From positions 147,633,207 through 147,697,206 of the forward strand of contig NC_053037.3 of NCBI RefSeq assembly GCF_002575655.3: a DNA stretch of 64,000 bases, given 5' to 3'. The stretch is from Aegilops tauschii subsp. strangulata. Its lineage: Eukaryota; Streptophyta; Magnoliopsida; Poales; Poaceae. The notes below the pieces were generated by a model, which saw only the letters and a program-made list of their open reading frames with translations, was not told the DNA's origin and made no database searches. Shown piece by piece: positions 47,826-59,741 of this stretch (the first letter of the stretch is position 1; every line of letters begins with the position of its first letter). The position numbers and the translations under genes were made by a program.

Positions 47826-49976
47826 ATGGTTTCCGGCGGAGGATTGGCTGAGGGCCGCGAGATCCGTCTCGACGCGCTCGTTTTCGTTGCCGACGACTCC
47901 GCCTGGCTCCAGGAAGCTCCACTCGACGTCGAGGCGCTCCCCATCCGCGGGGCGACGCACTTTCGCGCGTGCGTTCATGGCGTCCTCCTCCGGCAGCAGT
48001 CGACTCAGTACCAGTCGACTCCCGTGGTGTCCTCGCTCCCCGCTGTACACCATCGTAAGCGATCCGGTCGGTCGCGGCTTCAGCGGTGGGTGAGGCATGC
48101 GGTGGCCCGCCAGTCGGCTACTCCACAAGTCGCGGCAATCGAGCCCGACGAAACTCTCTACGGCCTGTTCGATCTGTCGACTGGCTCCGCAGAGACCGCA
48201 TCCGAGTGCGACAGCAGCGATCCCGCGGCAGAAGTTTTAATGGTCAACGGACCACGCAGTCCTCCTGGCTTCCCTCGCGACGACGGCGGTGATGGCAACG
48301 GCGATCCGTCGCATGCTCACGTGGAGTACCGCCCCGAGCCACTTTCTTCGCAGCAGAGGGAAGAGCTTCGCCGCCGCAATATGGATGCACTTCACACTCC
48401 CATCGTTGGGGAGACCCCCGAGGCTCGGGCCTTGGAGGAGGTGCGCTTGGCCAACTTGGCTGAACGCACTCGACTGGATAACATCCAGCGGGCTCTCGAC
48501 GAGCGCGCTCGGCAGCGGATCCCTGATTCCAGTCGACGACAGCTTTTTCCACCTCCACCGCAGGTATACCGCACGCCGATTGAAAATCTCACTGCTGCAG
48601 CCCGTATAGCGGAGTCGATTCAGCCCTCCCAATCGGAGGCTGGCCGAGGTTTGATGCAGATTCGGGCTTTACTCCGGGCGGCAGGAGAGCAGAATACAGT
48701 AGTATCTCAGTCGCGGAATAGAATCCATAGCAGGTCTGTGATGGCGGACACAGTTCAGTCAGCCCACAGCCCAAGATCGCCCCCGAGGCGTGAGGGATGT
48801 GAGCCCCGGCAAGATCGGCACAGAAACCATGAGCAGTATGATCACCGACTCGGTCGTGACGACCATCGTCGAGTGCCCACACCTCCTCCGAGGAGTGGAT
48901 CGAATGCGCCTCGGCAACATGATGACAGACGCCCTCACAATGGCGAGCGCAGAGGTCTAGTCGACCCTAGAGAGCCAGGCTTTGATGCAAGATCAATTCT
49001 TGTTCAAGGTCTGGTGGACAGGAACAGAGCACACAGAGAGGGCCGTGACAGAGACCAACCAGCTAGCAGCAAAGTACATGTTTCAGGCCCCGAGTGTTTC
49101 AGCAGAGCCATCAGAGCTGCGGTGATTCCTCCCAACTTCCGGTTGGCGACTGGAGTCAGCAAGTTCACTGGTGAGTCCAAGCCTGATACTTGGCTAGAGG
49201 ATTACCGAGTGGCTGTGCAGATTGGTAGCGGCAATGATGAAGTGGCCATGAAGCACCTTCCCCTGATGTTGGAGGGCTCGGCCAGAGCATGATTGACTCA
49301 GCTGGCACCTGGCAGTATATACAGCTGGGAAGAGCTTGCCCGAGTGTTTGTTAGAACCTTTGAAGGAACTTGCAAACGACCAGCGGGGCTGACCGAATTA
49401 CAGCATTGTGTGCAGAAACCGAATGAAACTTTGAGGGATTACATTCAGAGGTGGACCACTTTGCATCCCACGGTGGAAAATATATCTCAGCACCAAGCTG
49501 TTTGTGCCTTCAAGGAAGGTGTGAAGTATCGGGAGCTAGTCTTGAAATTCGGGCAGACAGGAGATATGTCTTTGACTCGGATGATGGAAATAGCCACTCA
49601 GTACGCTAACGGAGAAGAAGAAGATCGACTCCATAGTGGGAAGGGCAAACAAGTCGGCCAGGATGCCGGTGGTACTTCCACTCGGAAACAGAAGCATAAA
49701 GTCGAGCCAGCTGCTCCTGGTGAAGCCTTAGCTGTGACTCAAGGAAAGTTCAAGGGGAATCCCAAAGGGCCCTGGACCCCCAAGAAAGTAAAGGATCAAG
49801 CTGGAAATGATGTGTTGGATTTACCGTGTCACATCCACGCCAAGAAAGATGAAGAGGGTAATTTCATTTACCCCAAACATACCACTCGACAGTGTCGACT
49901 CCTGATCCAACAGTTCCGTGAGAAACAGCCCAGTGACAAGAAGAAAGGGTCAGACAAGAGTGAGGATAAGGAGTAA
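47826..49976 (+). pseudogene. gag of the Tat element, one internal stop
   Basis: The frame opens at the ATG at 47826 and runs to a TAA at 49974-49976 (716 codons) with one TGA at 49290-49292 at a position where the gag core (AVQIGSGNDEVAMKHLPLML before it, LTQLAPGSIYSWEELARVF after it) normally has Trp. Residues 150-430 are charged and Arg-rich with low complexity. The conserved retrotransposon gag core covers about 440-600. A Cys/His segment (LPCHIHAKKDEEGN...TRQC) near 660-690 replaces a canonical zinc knuckle. Gag forms the virus-like particle in the cytoplasm. The frame is the same as pol, so gag-pol was once one ORF. Confidence 0.85.
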
Positions 49977-52900
49977 GATGATGATGGTTTTCCTAACATC
50001 AACTCCACTCTGATGATGTTTGCTGATGTCGAGAGCAAGAGTCGACTGAAAGTTATCAACAGAGAAGCGAACATGGTTGCTCCGGCAACACCCAGTTATT
50101 TGAAGTAGTCTCAGACTGCCATTACATTCGACAAGTCTGATCACCCAGCGCGTATAGCCACCCCTGGGAGGCAAGTGTTGGTGGTCGACCCTGTGGTGGA
50201 AGGCACTCGACTGACCAAAGTGCTAATGGACGGTGGCAGTGGCCTGAATATCCTCTATGCTGAAACCTTAAAGCAGATGGGCATTCCGATGTCCAAACTT
50301 AGTGAAAGCAATATGAGTTTCCATGGTGTTATACCTGTTAAGAAGGCTCAGTCACTCGGTCAGATCGCCCTTGATGTGGTTTTCGGTGATTCAAAGAATT
50401 ACCGCAAAGAGAAGTTGACATTTGAAGTTGTGGATTTCCAGAGTGCTTATCATGCTATTCTGGGCAGACCTGCTTATGCACGTTTCATGGCTCGACCATG
50501 TTACGTGTACCTCAAATTGAAGATGCCCGGTCCCAGAGGAGTGATCACTATCACTGGCAATCGGCAGAAGGCAGAGGAATGCTTTCAGAAGGGTTCCAAA
50601 ATTGCTGATGCACAAATGGCAGTAGTTGAATTGCAAGAGTACCAGAAGAATGCAGATCCGAGTGATTTGCTACGAGCCAAGAAGCCTGCTACAGACTCTC
50701 CATTTCAGTCGGCCGGTGAAACGAAGCTGATTCATATTGACCCGACCGATCCCAATGCTGCTCTGACTCATATCTCAACGACACTCGACAGCAAATAGGA
50801 AGAAGCGCTCATCCAGTTCCTCCATGAGAACTGGGACATCTTTGCATGGAAACCTTCTGACATGCCGGGCGTACCCAGGGGACTGGCTGAGCACCGTTTG
50901 CGAGTCGACCCAAAAGCAAAACCAGTCAAAGAACATCTTCGACGGTCCGCCGTGCAGAAGAGAAAGGCAATTGGTGAAGAAGTGGCTCGGCTCCTGGCAG
51001 CTGAGTTCATCCGAGAGATTTACCACTCCGAGTGGCTTGCCAATGTTGTCATGGTCCCCAAGAAGGACGACTCGCTTCGCATGTGTATTGACTTCAAGCA
51101 TATCAATCGGGCCTGCCCGAAAGATCATTTTCCTCTCCCCCACATCGACCAGATCGTCGACTCGACTACGGGGTGTGAGCGACTGTCTTTTCTAGACGCC
51201 TATTCCGGGTACCATCAGATCCGACTGTATGGGCCCGATGAGATAAAAACAGCTTTCATCACTCCATTCGGGTGCTTCTGTTATGTCACCATGCCGTTCG
51301 GCCTCAAGAACGCCGGAGCCACATTCATGAGGATGATTCAGAAGTGCCTGCTCACTCAAATCAATCGGAATGTGGAAGCATATATGGATGACATCATGGT
51401 CAAGTCACGCAAAGGTTCCGACCTGCTGGTTGACCTCGCTGAAACCTTTGCCAACCTGAGAAGGTATGATATCAAGTTAAACCCGTCGAAGTGCACATTC
51501 GGAGTCCCAGGTGGGAAGTTACTCGGTTTCCTCGTTTCCGAAGGGGGATCGACGCGAACCCGGAGAAAGTTGGTACCATCCTCCGAATGAAACGCCCCGT
51601 GCGCGTACATGACGTTCAGAAGCTCACCGGGTGTTTGGCCGCCTTGAGTCGATTCATTTCTCGTCTTGGTGAAAAGGCCTTGCCTCTTTACCGACTGATG
51701 AAGAAATCTGACAAGTTCGAGTGGACTGATGAAGCTGACGCAGCGCTTGCAGAGCTCAAAGCCCTGCTTTCCACCCAGCCGGTGCTCGCTGCCCCAATCA
51801 GCAAAGAGCCTTTACTGCTTTATATTGCAGCCACTGGACAAGTTGTTAGTACAGTACTCATGGTCGAGCGATAAGAAGAAGGAAAAGCTTATAAAGTTCA
51901 ACGCCCAGTATACTATCTTTCGGAAGTTTTGACTCCATCCAAGCAGAGATATCCGCATTATCAGAAGCTTGTCTATGGAATCTACATGACCATGAAGAAG
52001 GTTGCACATTATTTCTCTGATCACTCCATTACAGTCGTCAGCGATGCACCATTATCTGAAATCCTGAACAACAGAGATGCAACTGGTCGAGTGGCAAAGT
52101 GGGCGATTGAGCTCCTTCCATTGGATATCAAGTTTGAGGCAAAGAAAGCTATCAAGTCCCAAGCAATCGCTGATTTCCTTGCCGAGTGGATTGAGCAGCA
52201 ATTGCCGACTCAAGTTCACTCGGAGCATTGGACCATGTTCTTCGATGGCTCCAAGATGCTGAATGGTTCCGGTGCTGGGGTGGTATTGGTATCCCCCCGA
52301 GGAGACAAGCTCAATTATGTTCTCCAGATTCACTTTGATTCTTCCAACAATGAAGCTGAGTACGAAGCACTCTTATATGGGTTGCGTATGGCCATTTCAC
52401 TCGGCGTCCGTCACCTCATGGTCTATGGCGACTCAGATTTAGTGGTTAACCAAGTGATGGAGTGGGACGTTAGAAGCCCAGCTATGACTGGTTACTGCAA
52501 TGCAGTGAGAAAGCTGGAAAACAAGTTTGAAGGGTTAGAGCTCCATCATATACCCCGGCTAAAAAATCAAGCAGCTGATGATTTGGCAAAGATAGGTTCC
52601 AAGAGAGAAGCTATTCCCAGCAATGTGTTTTTGGAACATATTCATACACCTTCAGTTCAGGAAGATCCTTTCACTGAAGAGCCCCCACAACCAAAGAGTG
52701 CCACCGATCCGACTGAAGTCGAAGTCCCAGCCGTGGTCGACTTGATCATGGAAGTTTTGGTCGTCACTCCCGACTGGACAGTGCCATACATCGCGTACAT
52801 TCTTAGGAAGGAACTCCCAGAGGATGAAGAAGAGGCTCGTCAGATCGTCCGTCGATCCAAAGCCTTTACTATGATAAAAGGGCAGTTGTTCAGGGAAAGT

Positions 52901-54006
52901 GTGACTGGAGTCTGCCAGAAGTGCATAACACCAGAAGAAGGTCGAGTGATCCTCAACGACATCCACTCGGGGACCTGTGCTCACCATGCGTCCTCTCGGA
53001 CCATCGTGGCCAAAGCATACCGAGCAGGATTTTATTGGCCACGAGCAAATGAAATGGCAAAATAAATAGTAGACAAGTGTGAAGGTTGCCAGTTCTACTC
53101 CAACATGTCTCACAAGCTTGCATCTGCTCTGAAGACCATTCCACTCGTCTGGCCTTTTGTTGTCTGGAGATTAGATATGGTTGGACCTCTGAGGACTGGC
53201 AGGAGTGGCTTCACTCATGTGCTAGTGGCTGTCGACAAGTTCACAAAATGGATTGAAGCCAAACCTATCAAAAATCTTGAAGCCAGTATTGCTGTCAGCT
53301 TTATCAGAGAGTTGGCATTCAGATATGGTGTGCCGCACAGCATCATCACTGACAATGGGTCGAACTTCGATTATGATGAGTTCAGAGCTTTCTCGCTTCT
53401 CAAGGCACTCGAGTCGAGTATGCTTCAGTCGCCCATTCCCAGTCGAATGGGCAAGCCGAAAGAGCAAACGGATTGATTCTCAAAGGTCTCAAACCTCGAC
53501 TGATGCGTGATCTCAAGCAGGCGGCAGGCGCCTGGGTCGATGAACTTCCGTCAGTACTTTGGGGTTTGAGGACAACTCCCAATCGGTCGACTAGCCAAAC
53601 TCCATTCTTCTTGGTCTACGGAGCTGAAGCTGTACTTCCAAGTGACTTGCTTCACAATGCGCCCCGAGTCAAACTTTTCTCAGAAGCTAAAGCAGAGCAA
53701 GCACGGCAAGACGCAGTGGACCTCCTGGAAGAAGAAAGAGAAATGGCCCTGATCCGGTCGACCATCTATCAGCAAGACCTGCGTCGATTCCATGCCAGAA
53801 ACGTGAGAGGTCGAACCTTTCAGGAGGGGGATTTGGTTCTCCAGGTGGATCAGCAGAAACCACACAAGCTCGCCCCAACTTGGGAAGGTCCCTTCATCGT
53901 TACCAAAGTGCTTCACAATGGAGCGTACCACCTCTACAACGTCGAACACAAGAAAGACGAGCCACGCGCTTGGAATGCGGAGCTACTCCGCCCCTTTTAT
54001 ACTTAA
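49977..54006 (+). pseudogene. pol of the Tat element (PR, RT, RNH, aRNH, INT), broken
   Basis: Domains in order: protease (about 50175-50560, VLMDGGSGLNIL active site); RT (about 50860-51590, FLDAYSGYHQI and the catalytic YMDDIM); RNase H (about 51640-52180); archaeal-type RNase H (about 52220-52620, MFFDGSK...NNEAEYEAL...YGDSDLV); integrase (about 52950-53600, HH...C-C zinc part around 52980-53090, RLDMVGP and ITDNGSNF for the D,D residues); C-terminal region to the TAA at 54004-54006. Breaks: TAG 50106-50108, TAG 50796-50798, frameshift near 51540, TAA 51872-51874, TAA 53063-53065, frameshift between about 53385 and 53440. It cannot make a full polyprotein; movement would need another copy. 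Confidence 0.88.
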
Positions 54007-54132
54007 GCACTCTGTCTGTCGAGATGTAATAAGAACCACCTGTTTAGTTTGGTTATCAAAGACAGAGTTTTACAGTTATCTAGGTATGATTACCGTCGAA
54101 TATTCTTGTGTTTAAAATCCCCCAGTGGGTGA

Positions 54133-54830
54133 CTTAGCTGCGAATCCGTTTCGGCTAAGTTTTAAAAATCCTACCGAGTGGTGAGCAACCCTCACTCAGG
54201 GGCTTAGCTGCGAATCTGTTTCGCCTAAGTTCCAAAAATCCTACCGAGTGGTGAGCAAGCCTCTCACTCGGGGGCTTAGCTGCGAATCTATTTCGCCTAA
54301 GTTTGAAAAATCCTACCGAGTGGCGAGCAACCCTCTCACTCGGGGGCTTAGCTGCAGTCCTGTACTCGCCTAAGTTTGAAAAATCCTACCGAGTGGTGAG
54401 CAAGCCTCTCACTCGGGGGCTTAGCTGCAGTCCAGTACTCGCCTAAGTTTGAAAAATCCTACCGAGTGGTGAGCAAGCCTCTCACTCGGGGGCTTAGCTG
54501 CAGTCCCGTACTCGCCTAAGTTTGAAAAATCCTACCGAGTGGTGGGCAAGCCTCTCACTCGGGGGCTTAGCTGCAGTCCAGTACTCGCCTAAGTTTGAAA
54601 AATCCTACCGAGTGGCGAGCAACCCTCTCACTCGGGGGCTTAGCTGTAGTCCAGTACTCGCCTAAGTTTGTAAAATCCTACCGAGTGGCGAGCAACCCTC
54701 TCACTTGGGGGCTTAGCTGCAATCCTGTACTTGCCTAAGTTTGAAAAATCCTACCGAATGGTGAGCAACCCTCTCACTCGGAGGCTTAGCTGCAGTATAG
54801 TACTCGCCTAAGAATAAAATACGTTTCAAG
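54133..54830 (+). repeat. Ten tandem copies of a 72-73-bp unit
   Basis: CTTAGCTGC occurs at 54133, 54203, 54275, 54347, 54420, 54493, 54566, 54639, 54712 and 54784. The unit holds ACTCGCCTAAGTTTGAAAAA, CCTACCGAGTGG and CTCTCACTCGGGGG. It begins just after the pol stop and lies between the convergent pol and antisense genes. Confidence 0.9.
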
Positions 54831-54867
54831 CGGGAACCGACCTTCTCACTGGGAGACTTGGCCACAC

Positions 54868-55095
54868 GCTCCGTCTCGATCCGTAAGGACGACGAGGTGC
54901 AGGTCGATTGCTACCTTCTCCTCGAAGCTGCGCCACAAGTATAACGTATGCTCCATCCCGATCCGTAAGGACGAAGAGGTGCAGGTCGATTGCTACCTTC
55001 TCCTCGAAGCTGCGCCACAAGTATAACATACACTCCATCCCTATCTGCAAGGACGACAGAGTGCAGGTCGACTGTCACTTTCCACCATGAAGCTG
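54868..55095 (+). repeat. Three tandem copies of an 82-bp unit
   Basis: CTCC[GA]TC[TC]CGATCCGTAAGG-type starts lie at about 54868, 54950 and 55032, each followed by GGTGCAGGTCGATTGCTACC and GAAGCTGCGCCACAAGTATA. The third copy is the most diverged. Confidence 0.85.
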
Positions 55096-55303
55096 CACCA
55101 TTCAAAGATTATTCCGAGTGAAGGAACAAGTACCACTCGAAGGCAAGCGCAAGCATATTCAGAGATAAACCAAGTTCGGATAAATCCTAAGGTTCCGGCC
55201 TATGGATTAAAGTACTCGAGCATGAAGCCCGAAGGAGTTTAACGATTACACGATCACTCGGCATTCCGAGGCAAATAAAGGTGAAGCATAAAGTTTTTTT
55301 GGA

Positions 55304-58300
55304 TCACTCGGCAGGAGAAGGACTGGTTGGATCGCAGAAACTGTCGAGGTCTATGCGGTTTGCAATGCGAGTGGCGGCGTCGAGGAAAGTATCCATGAAG
55401 GACTGGAAAGTGTGCTTTTTGGTGTTGGCGACCTTGAGCGCCGCCAGCTTATCCTCGTTGACATCCTTGCAGTGCACTCGAACCAATGACAGAGCGACAT
55501 CAGCACCAGAGCGAGCAGATGATTTCTTCCATTCTTGCACTCGGTCTGGTATTTGATTCAGTCGAGCCATCAGAGACTCAAGGTCTTGAGACAGTTTCGC
55601 CTGGGGCCAGAGTTCAGTATCAACCCGAGTCATCGCCGCCTTCAGACGGGCAAGATAAGCAATTGCGCTGTCCACGCGAGATTCCATCCGCAGCACATTC
55701 ATTGCGACATCATCCTTGACTGGACAGCGTATGGGATCGAGACCGGTCTCGACCCGCCCAGTTTCTTCTTCGAAGTCCTGGCAAAGTTTTGCGCAGTCGA
55801 GTGAATAATGAGTCGACAGTATGGTAAAGATTATCAGTCGACAATAACAAGTCAATCAAACAACAGTACCTTCAAGCTTTAAGACCAGTTTTGCGGCAAG
55901 TTGGCCCAGATAAGATTCTAACTCGCCCTTCTTGGCCTTGAGGCTTCCAATCTCGTCAGTCAGCTTGTCCTTGGCCTTCTTCAGTTGCTCGACTTCCCGG
56001 TTGGCATCAGAGATGGCGGTCTTGAGAGTGGAATTCTCTTCTTCCAACTTACCAACTGAAGCCAGCTTCTTGTCAGCAAGCGCCGTTTTCTCTCGCGCCT
56101 CCTTCTGGGCAGCAGCAAGATCGAGATCCTTCTACTCCAGAGCCTGCTTCATTTTCTCTAAAGAAACAACATTCTTCAGACGAGCTTGAAGTTTACGGTT
56201 TTCACTACGCACATCTGTTCGAGTGAAGTCACTCGGTTCAAGGTGACTAAAACACACACGGAAAAATACAAGCTGTAAGATGGACGGTTGACGATTGGTT
56301 ACCTCCCATGGCAGTTACTTCTTCACGAGCGGTCTTGAGGTTGTTCTGGGCCAGCTGCAGGTCAAGATTGAGGCTGATTTGCTGCTTGTTCAGTACAGAA
56401 AGCTGAGCCCCAAGATCACAAGATTTCTGCAGTCAGCATATAAGTTATATCAGTCGACAGAAACAAAAGAACGTCACAGTAAAAGTTACTCTAAGACTAC
56501 CATCGAATCAAACATTCAACAGCAGTCTCGGGGACTACACCCAGTGGGTGCACTCAGCGTGCCCCACTGGTTTGATTCAACACTCGGCATGATCTGTCCA
56601 GCATGAGTGTAAAAAAAAGTTGTTCTCAGACCATAGTCGACTGCCCGCAGCCGACCACGGTCTCGGGGACTACACCCAGTGGGTGCACTTAGCGTGCCCC
56701 CACTGGTTAGGCTCCACTCGGCATGGTCCGTCCAGGTCGAGTGAGAAAATCCAAACTCTCAGACCACAGTCAACTGCCTGCAGTCAACCATGGTCTCGGG
56801 GACTACACCTAGTGGGTGCACTCAGCGTGCCCCCACTGGTTCAACAGTGCAAGAGCTACAACCCGGTGGGTGAACAGGTGCAAGGTGCAAACTCATGATA
56901 GATGCACATAAAGTTCCAAAACGCTCATCCACGGGCATCTTACAAATAATAAAGCAGCTTGTCAAAGCTTCAGTCGTCTCAATCCCAGTCGACTCAAGTG
57001 GACTTATACAACTTTAAGGCAGACACACCCCAGTGGGTGATCGGACGTCAAATGAGGAATAAGATCAGATGGAGATTGGTCTGCAGGGCAGTGCTAGCGT
57101 TGTAGGCCACCTGACTGGCCTCGTGTATCACCTTCACCTGCTCCATAACAAGGTTCACCTGGCGAAGAGCCTCCCTGGCAGCACTTGGCGAGTCGTCTGG
57201 AGTTTGGTATGCAGTAAAGAGTGATGACTCCAGGGCAGTCGAAGCACCCACTGGGTCGGATGTGGGGACTTGCATTAGGCAGCAGGAGCTGGATTAGTCG
57301 ACCCCGACGAGCGATCAGTCATCAGCGGGTCGGCGAATGTAACGTTGGTCCGAACCGGATCTCTAGTTCGCTCGACCACCGCTTCAAGCACCAGCGTCGA
57401 CTGAGGGACTTGAACTTCAAGCACTCTCCTGCTCGAGCCTTTGCCTCTCCTCTTCCTCTCCTTCGGGGGCATTTCTTCTTCATCATCATTAGGAAGCACG
57501 ACGACGTCTCGCGGAGCTGCAGCGAAAAGAGAAAACAACAGAAAATCAGTCGACCGACAATTCAATTGACGAAATAAGTTTTGACTGAGCGGACTCACCA
57601 GCTCGAGAGGTGGCCGCGTCATCGGTTTCTTCATCCCCTAGAGTCTTGTCAATATCCATGTCAGTCACGGCAGAGGTAGGGCTGGACAAGTTTTTAATCC
57701 ACTCGGTCGGAACAGAAGAATCAGTCGGTACAAAGAAAAAACATAGAAAGAACATTTACCCAGAGGCGACGGGCACATCCATCTTGATCTTTGGCAAAGT
57801 CTTCCGAGCCTTGGTGGGATTGGTCTTGGGGTTCTTGGTGACTTTCTCCGCCAGCTTCGGAGTCGAAGACCGAGCGCGCTTATGCGCTTGAGTGCTCGAG
57901 GCCACAGCCTTACCACGCCCACCCGCTGGATCATGGTGTTGCTTGGATTGGCGTTCAGTTCGGGGCGGCGAGTCGACCTCCTCCTCCTCGTCTGACTCCT
58001 CTCTCTCATCGTCATCATCATCATCGTCATCTGGAGATTCCCATTCGCCGCTCTCCTCCGCGCTGTCCTCACCCTCTTGGTCCTGCACCGGAGCTTGTTC
58101 ACCATTAGGCATCGAGTACGTCTCGGTATAAATCTGCAAAATGAGGATTCGAGTGAAAGTCAGTCGCGTTCAAGAGCAATCGGAATGTGCGTTCAAAAAC
58201 AGTCAGAATGAAGGTCATACCTTGTCAGGCAGATTGTTGCCACTGAAGGGCACTACTCTCCTGGCTCCTCTGGGGTTGTCCTTGTTGCCGGTAATGCTCG

Positions 58301-59213
58301 TCAACCACATGGCCACTGTCTTGGCTGGCACCTCCTCAGGATGCACCCGAGCAGAGTCACCAGGCCCAGTGTACATCCACATGGGATGGTCACGGTATTG
58401 AAGAGGCTGAATGCGTCGACTGAGGAATACTTCTAGCAGGTCCATACCAGTGACACCCTGATTTATCAGCTGAACTACCCTCTCAACTAGCATATTCGTC
58501 TCCACTTTCTCAGCAGCAGTCACTTTCAACGAAGAAGGAGTCTGAGCACGATCAAAAGTGAAGTGGGGAAGTCCGGTCGACTGACCTGGAGTTGTGAGGT
58601 CCTGGCAGTAGAACCAGGTCGACTGCCAGCCTCTAACTGATTCAGGAAGGGTCATGGAAGGGAAAGAGCTCCTCTTCCTCTTCTGGATACCTAAACCACC
58701 ACACATCTGAATGACATGTGTTTTCTCGTCACTCGAATTCGTTTTCTTCACCGACTGAGAACGGATAGTGAAGATATGCTTGAAAAGACCCCAATGCGGT
58801 TGACACCCCAGAAAGTTCTCACACATAAATAAAAATGCAGCGAGGTATGTGATGGTATTGGGAGAAAAATGGTGGAGTTGGGCACCAAAGAAGTTCAAGA
58901 ATCCCCTGAAGAAGGCATGCGGAGGAAGCGAAAAACCCCGGTCGACATGGGTGGCGAGTAGTACGCACTCACCAGGTCGGGGCTGCGGCGCCATCTCGCC
59001 CCCCGACAGCCTTGCTGCGCCCTTGGCGATCAGCCCGGACTCCGCCAGCTTGTCCACATCTTCCTGCCAGAGCGAAGACCGCATCAAATCGCCTTGGATC
59101 CAACCTGGCGGCAGCGTCGAGCGCGACGATGACCCGCGATTCAGCTTCTTTCCCTTCGCCGCCCCCGCCATCTTCTTCGCGCGTTCCAACGCCGCCGTCT
59201 TGTCCTTCACCAT
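55304..59213 (-). pseudogene. Antisense multi-exon gene of the Tat element (PF04195-like plus coiled coil)
   Basis: It reads opposite to gag-pol. Exon 1 (59213-58221, 331 codons, donor GACAAG/GTATGA) has a basic start and a domain like the putative gypsy-type transposon family PF04195 (GFSLPPHAFFRGFLNFFGAQ at about residues 92-112, then a Trp-rich GWQSTWFY). Exon 2 (58133-57760) is very acidic and then basic, NLS-like. Further exons lie near 57735-57599, 57580-57275, 57275-57048, 56426-56303, 56214-55870 and 55777-55304, the last four rich in coiled coil (NREVEQLKKAKDKLTDEIG). It ends at a TGA at 55306-55304. Faults: no AG acceptor before the third exon, a frame change near 57275, and a TAG at 56134-56132. 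Known: Tat/Athila elements can carry antisense extra ORFs. The function is unknown; nuclear localisation is only inferred. Confidence 0.75.
56527..56860. repeat. Three copies of a 134-bp unit in an intron of the antisense gene
   Basis: CTCGGGGACTACACCCAGTG begins at 56527, 56662 and 56795 (with one change in the third). Each unit continues with GGTGCACTCAGCGTGCCCCC and CACTGGTT, then CACTCGGCATG. CCAGTGGGTG also occurs in the 3' flank of pol, linking these repeats to other parts of the element. Confidence 0.8.
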
Positions 59214-59729
59214 GGTGGCGGGGCGATGGCGTCGAGAGCAGAGGAGCTGGATGTCGTGGGGAAGCGGAGGAGGAAGAGTGGAAACAGACGCGAATAGTAC
59301 CGGTGCCTCGGCTCCGTCGTCTTATAAAGGGCCGCTTCCGAGTGGCTGACGTGTGGGTCCAGGCGATCTTATCAAATCCCAAAACAGTCGCGCGCGTCGT
59401 ACGTGGTGAAAAAGGTGGCGCGAAGATCGAGGCGCCCCTGTTTATCCATCCCGTTTACTTCGGCACGTCCCGTCCCGCGCGCTTCCCCGAAATTTCAAAT
59501 ATCGTGAAATCTGGGATATGCTGCAATCAATCGCGCCAAAGGTTCAGCGCACCAAAACAACACTTGGCGGATGACGTTGTAAATCCAATCGGCAACTTTT
59601 GAATTGATCAAGGCGACTGAAACAAGGCCGAAGTTCCAACATTAGCCTTTGAGCAAACATGGAAAGCTGTGAAACATAAGAGTCGAAGTGAGATCAACTT
59701 CAACCTTCTTTCACTCGGACCTCAATCCA
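59214..59729 (-). other. Upstream region of the antisense gene
   Basis: No gene is visible. The part next to the ATG is GC-rich (59214-59500), and the rest to the PPT is mixed. It should hold the antisense promoter. Plus-strand frames here mirror exon 1 and are not coding. Confidence 0.55.
59321..59329 (-). promoter_or_regulatory. TATA-like box of the antisense gene
   Basis: CTTTATAAG reads on the minus strand about 110 bp before the ATG at 59213, which would give a leader of roughly 80 bp. It lies inside the element, not in an LTR, so the antisense gene seems to have its own promoter. Confidence 0.55.
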
Positions 59730-59741
59730 TTCGGGGGCTAA
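59730..59741 (+). other. Polypurine tract of the Tat element
   Basis: TTCGGGGGCTAA lies directly before the 3' LTR start TGACGATGAC. It is shorter and less pure than usual, but its place and the G run fit. Confidence 0.65.

Noticed and set aside
54133..54830. Regular repeats resembling a CRISPR array
   Set aside because: Units are adjoining 72-73-bp tandem repeats without unique spacers, inside a plant retrotransposon.
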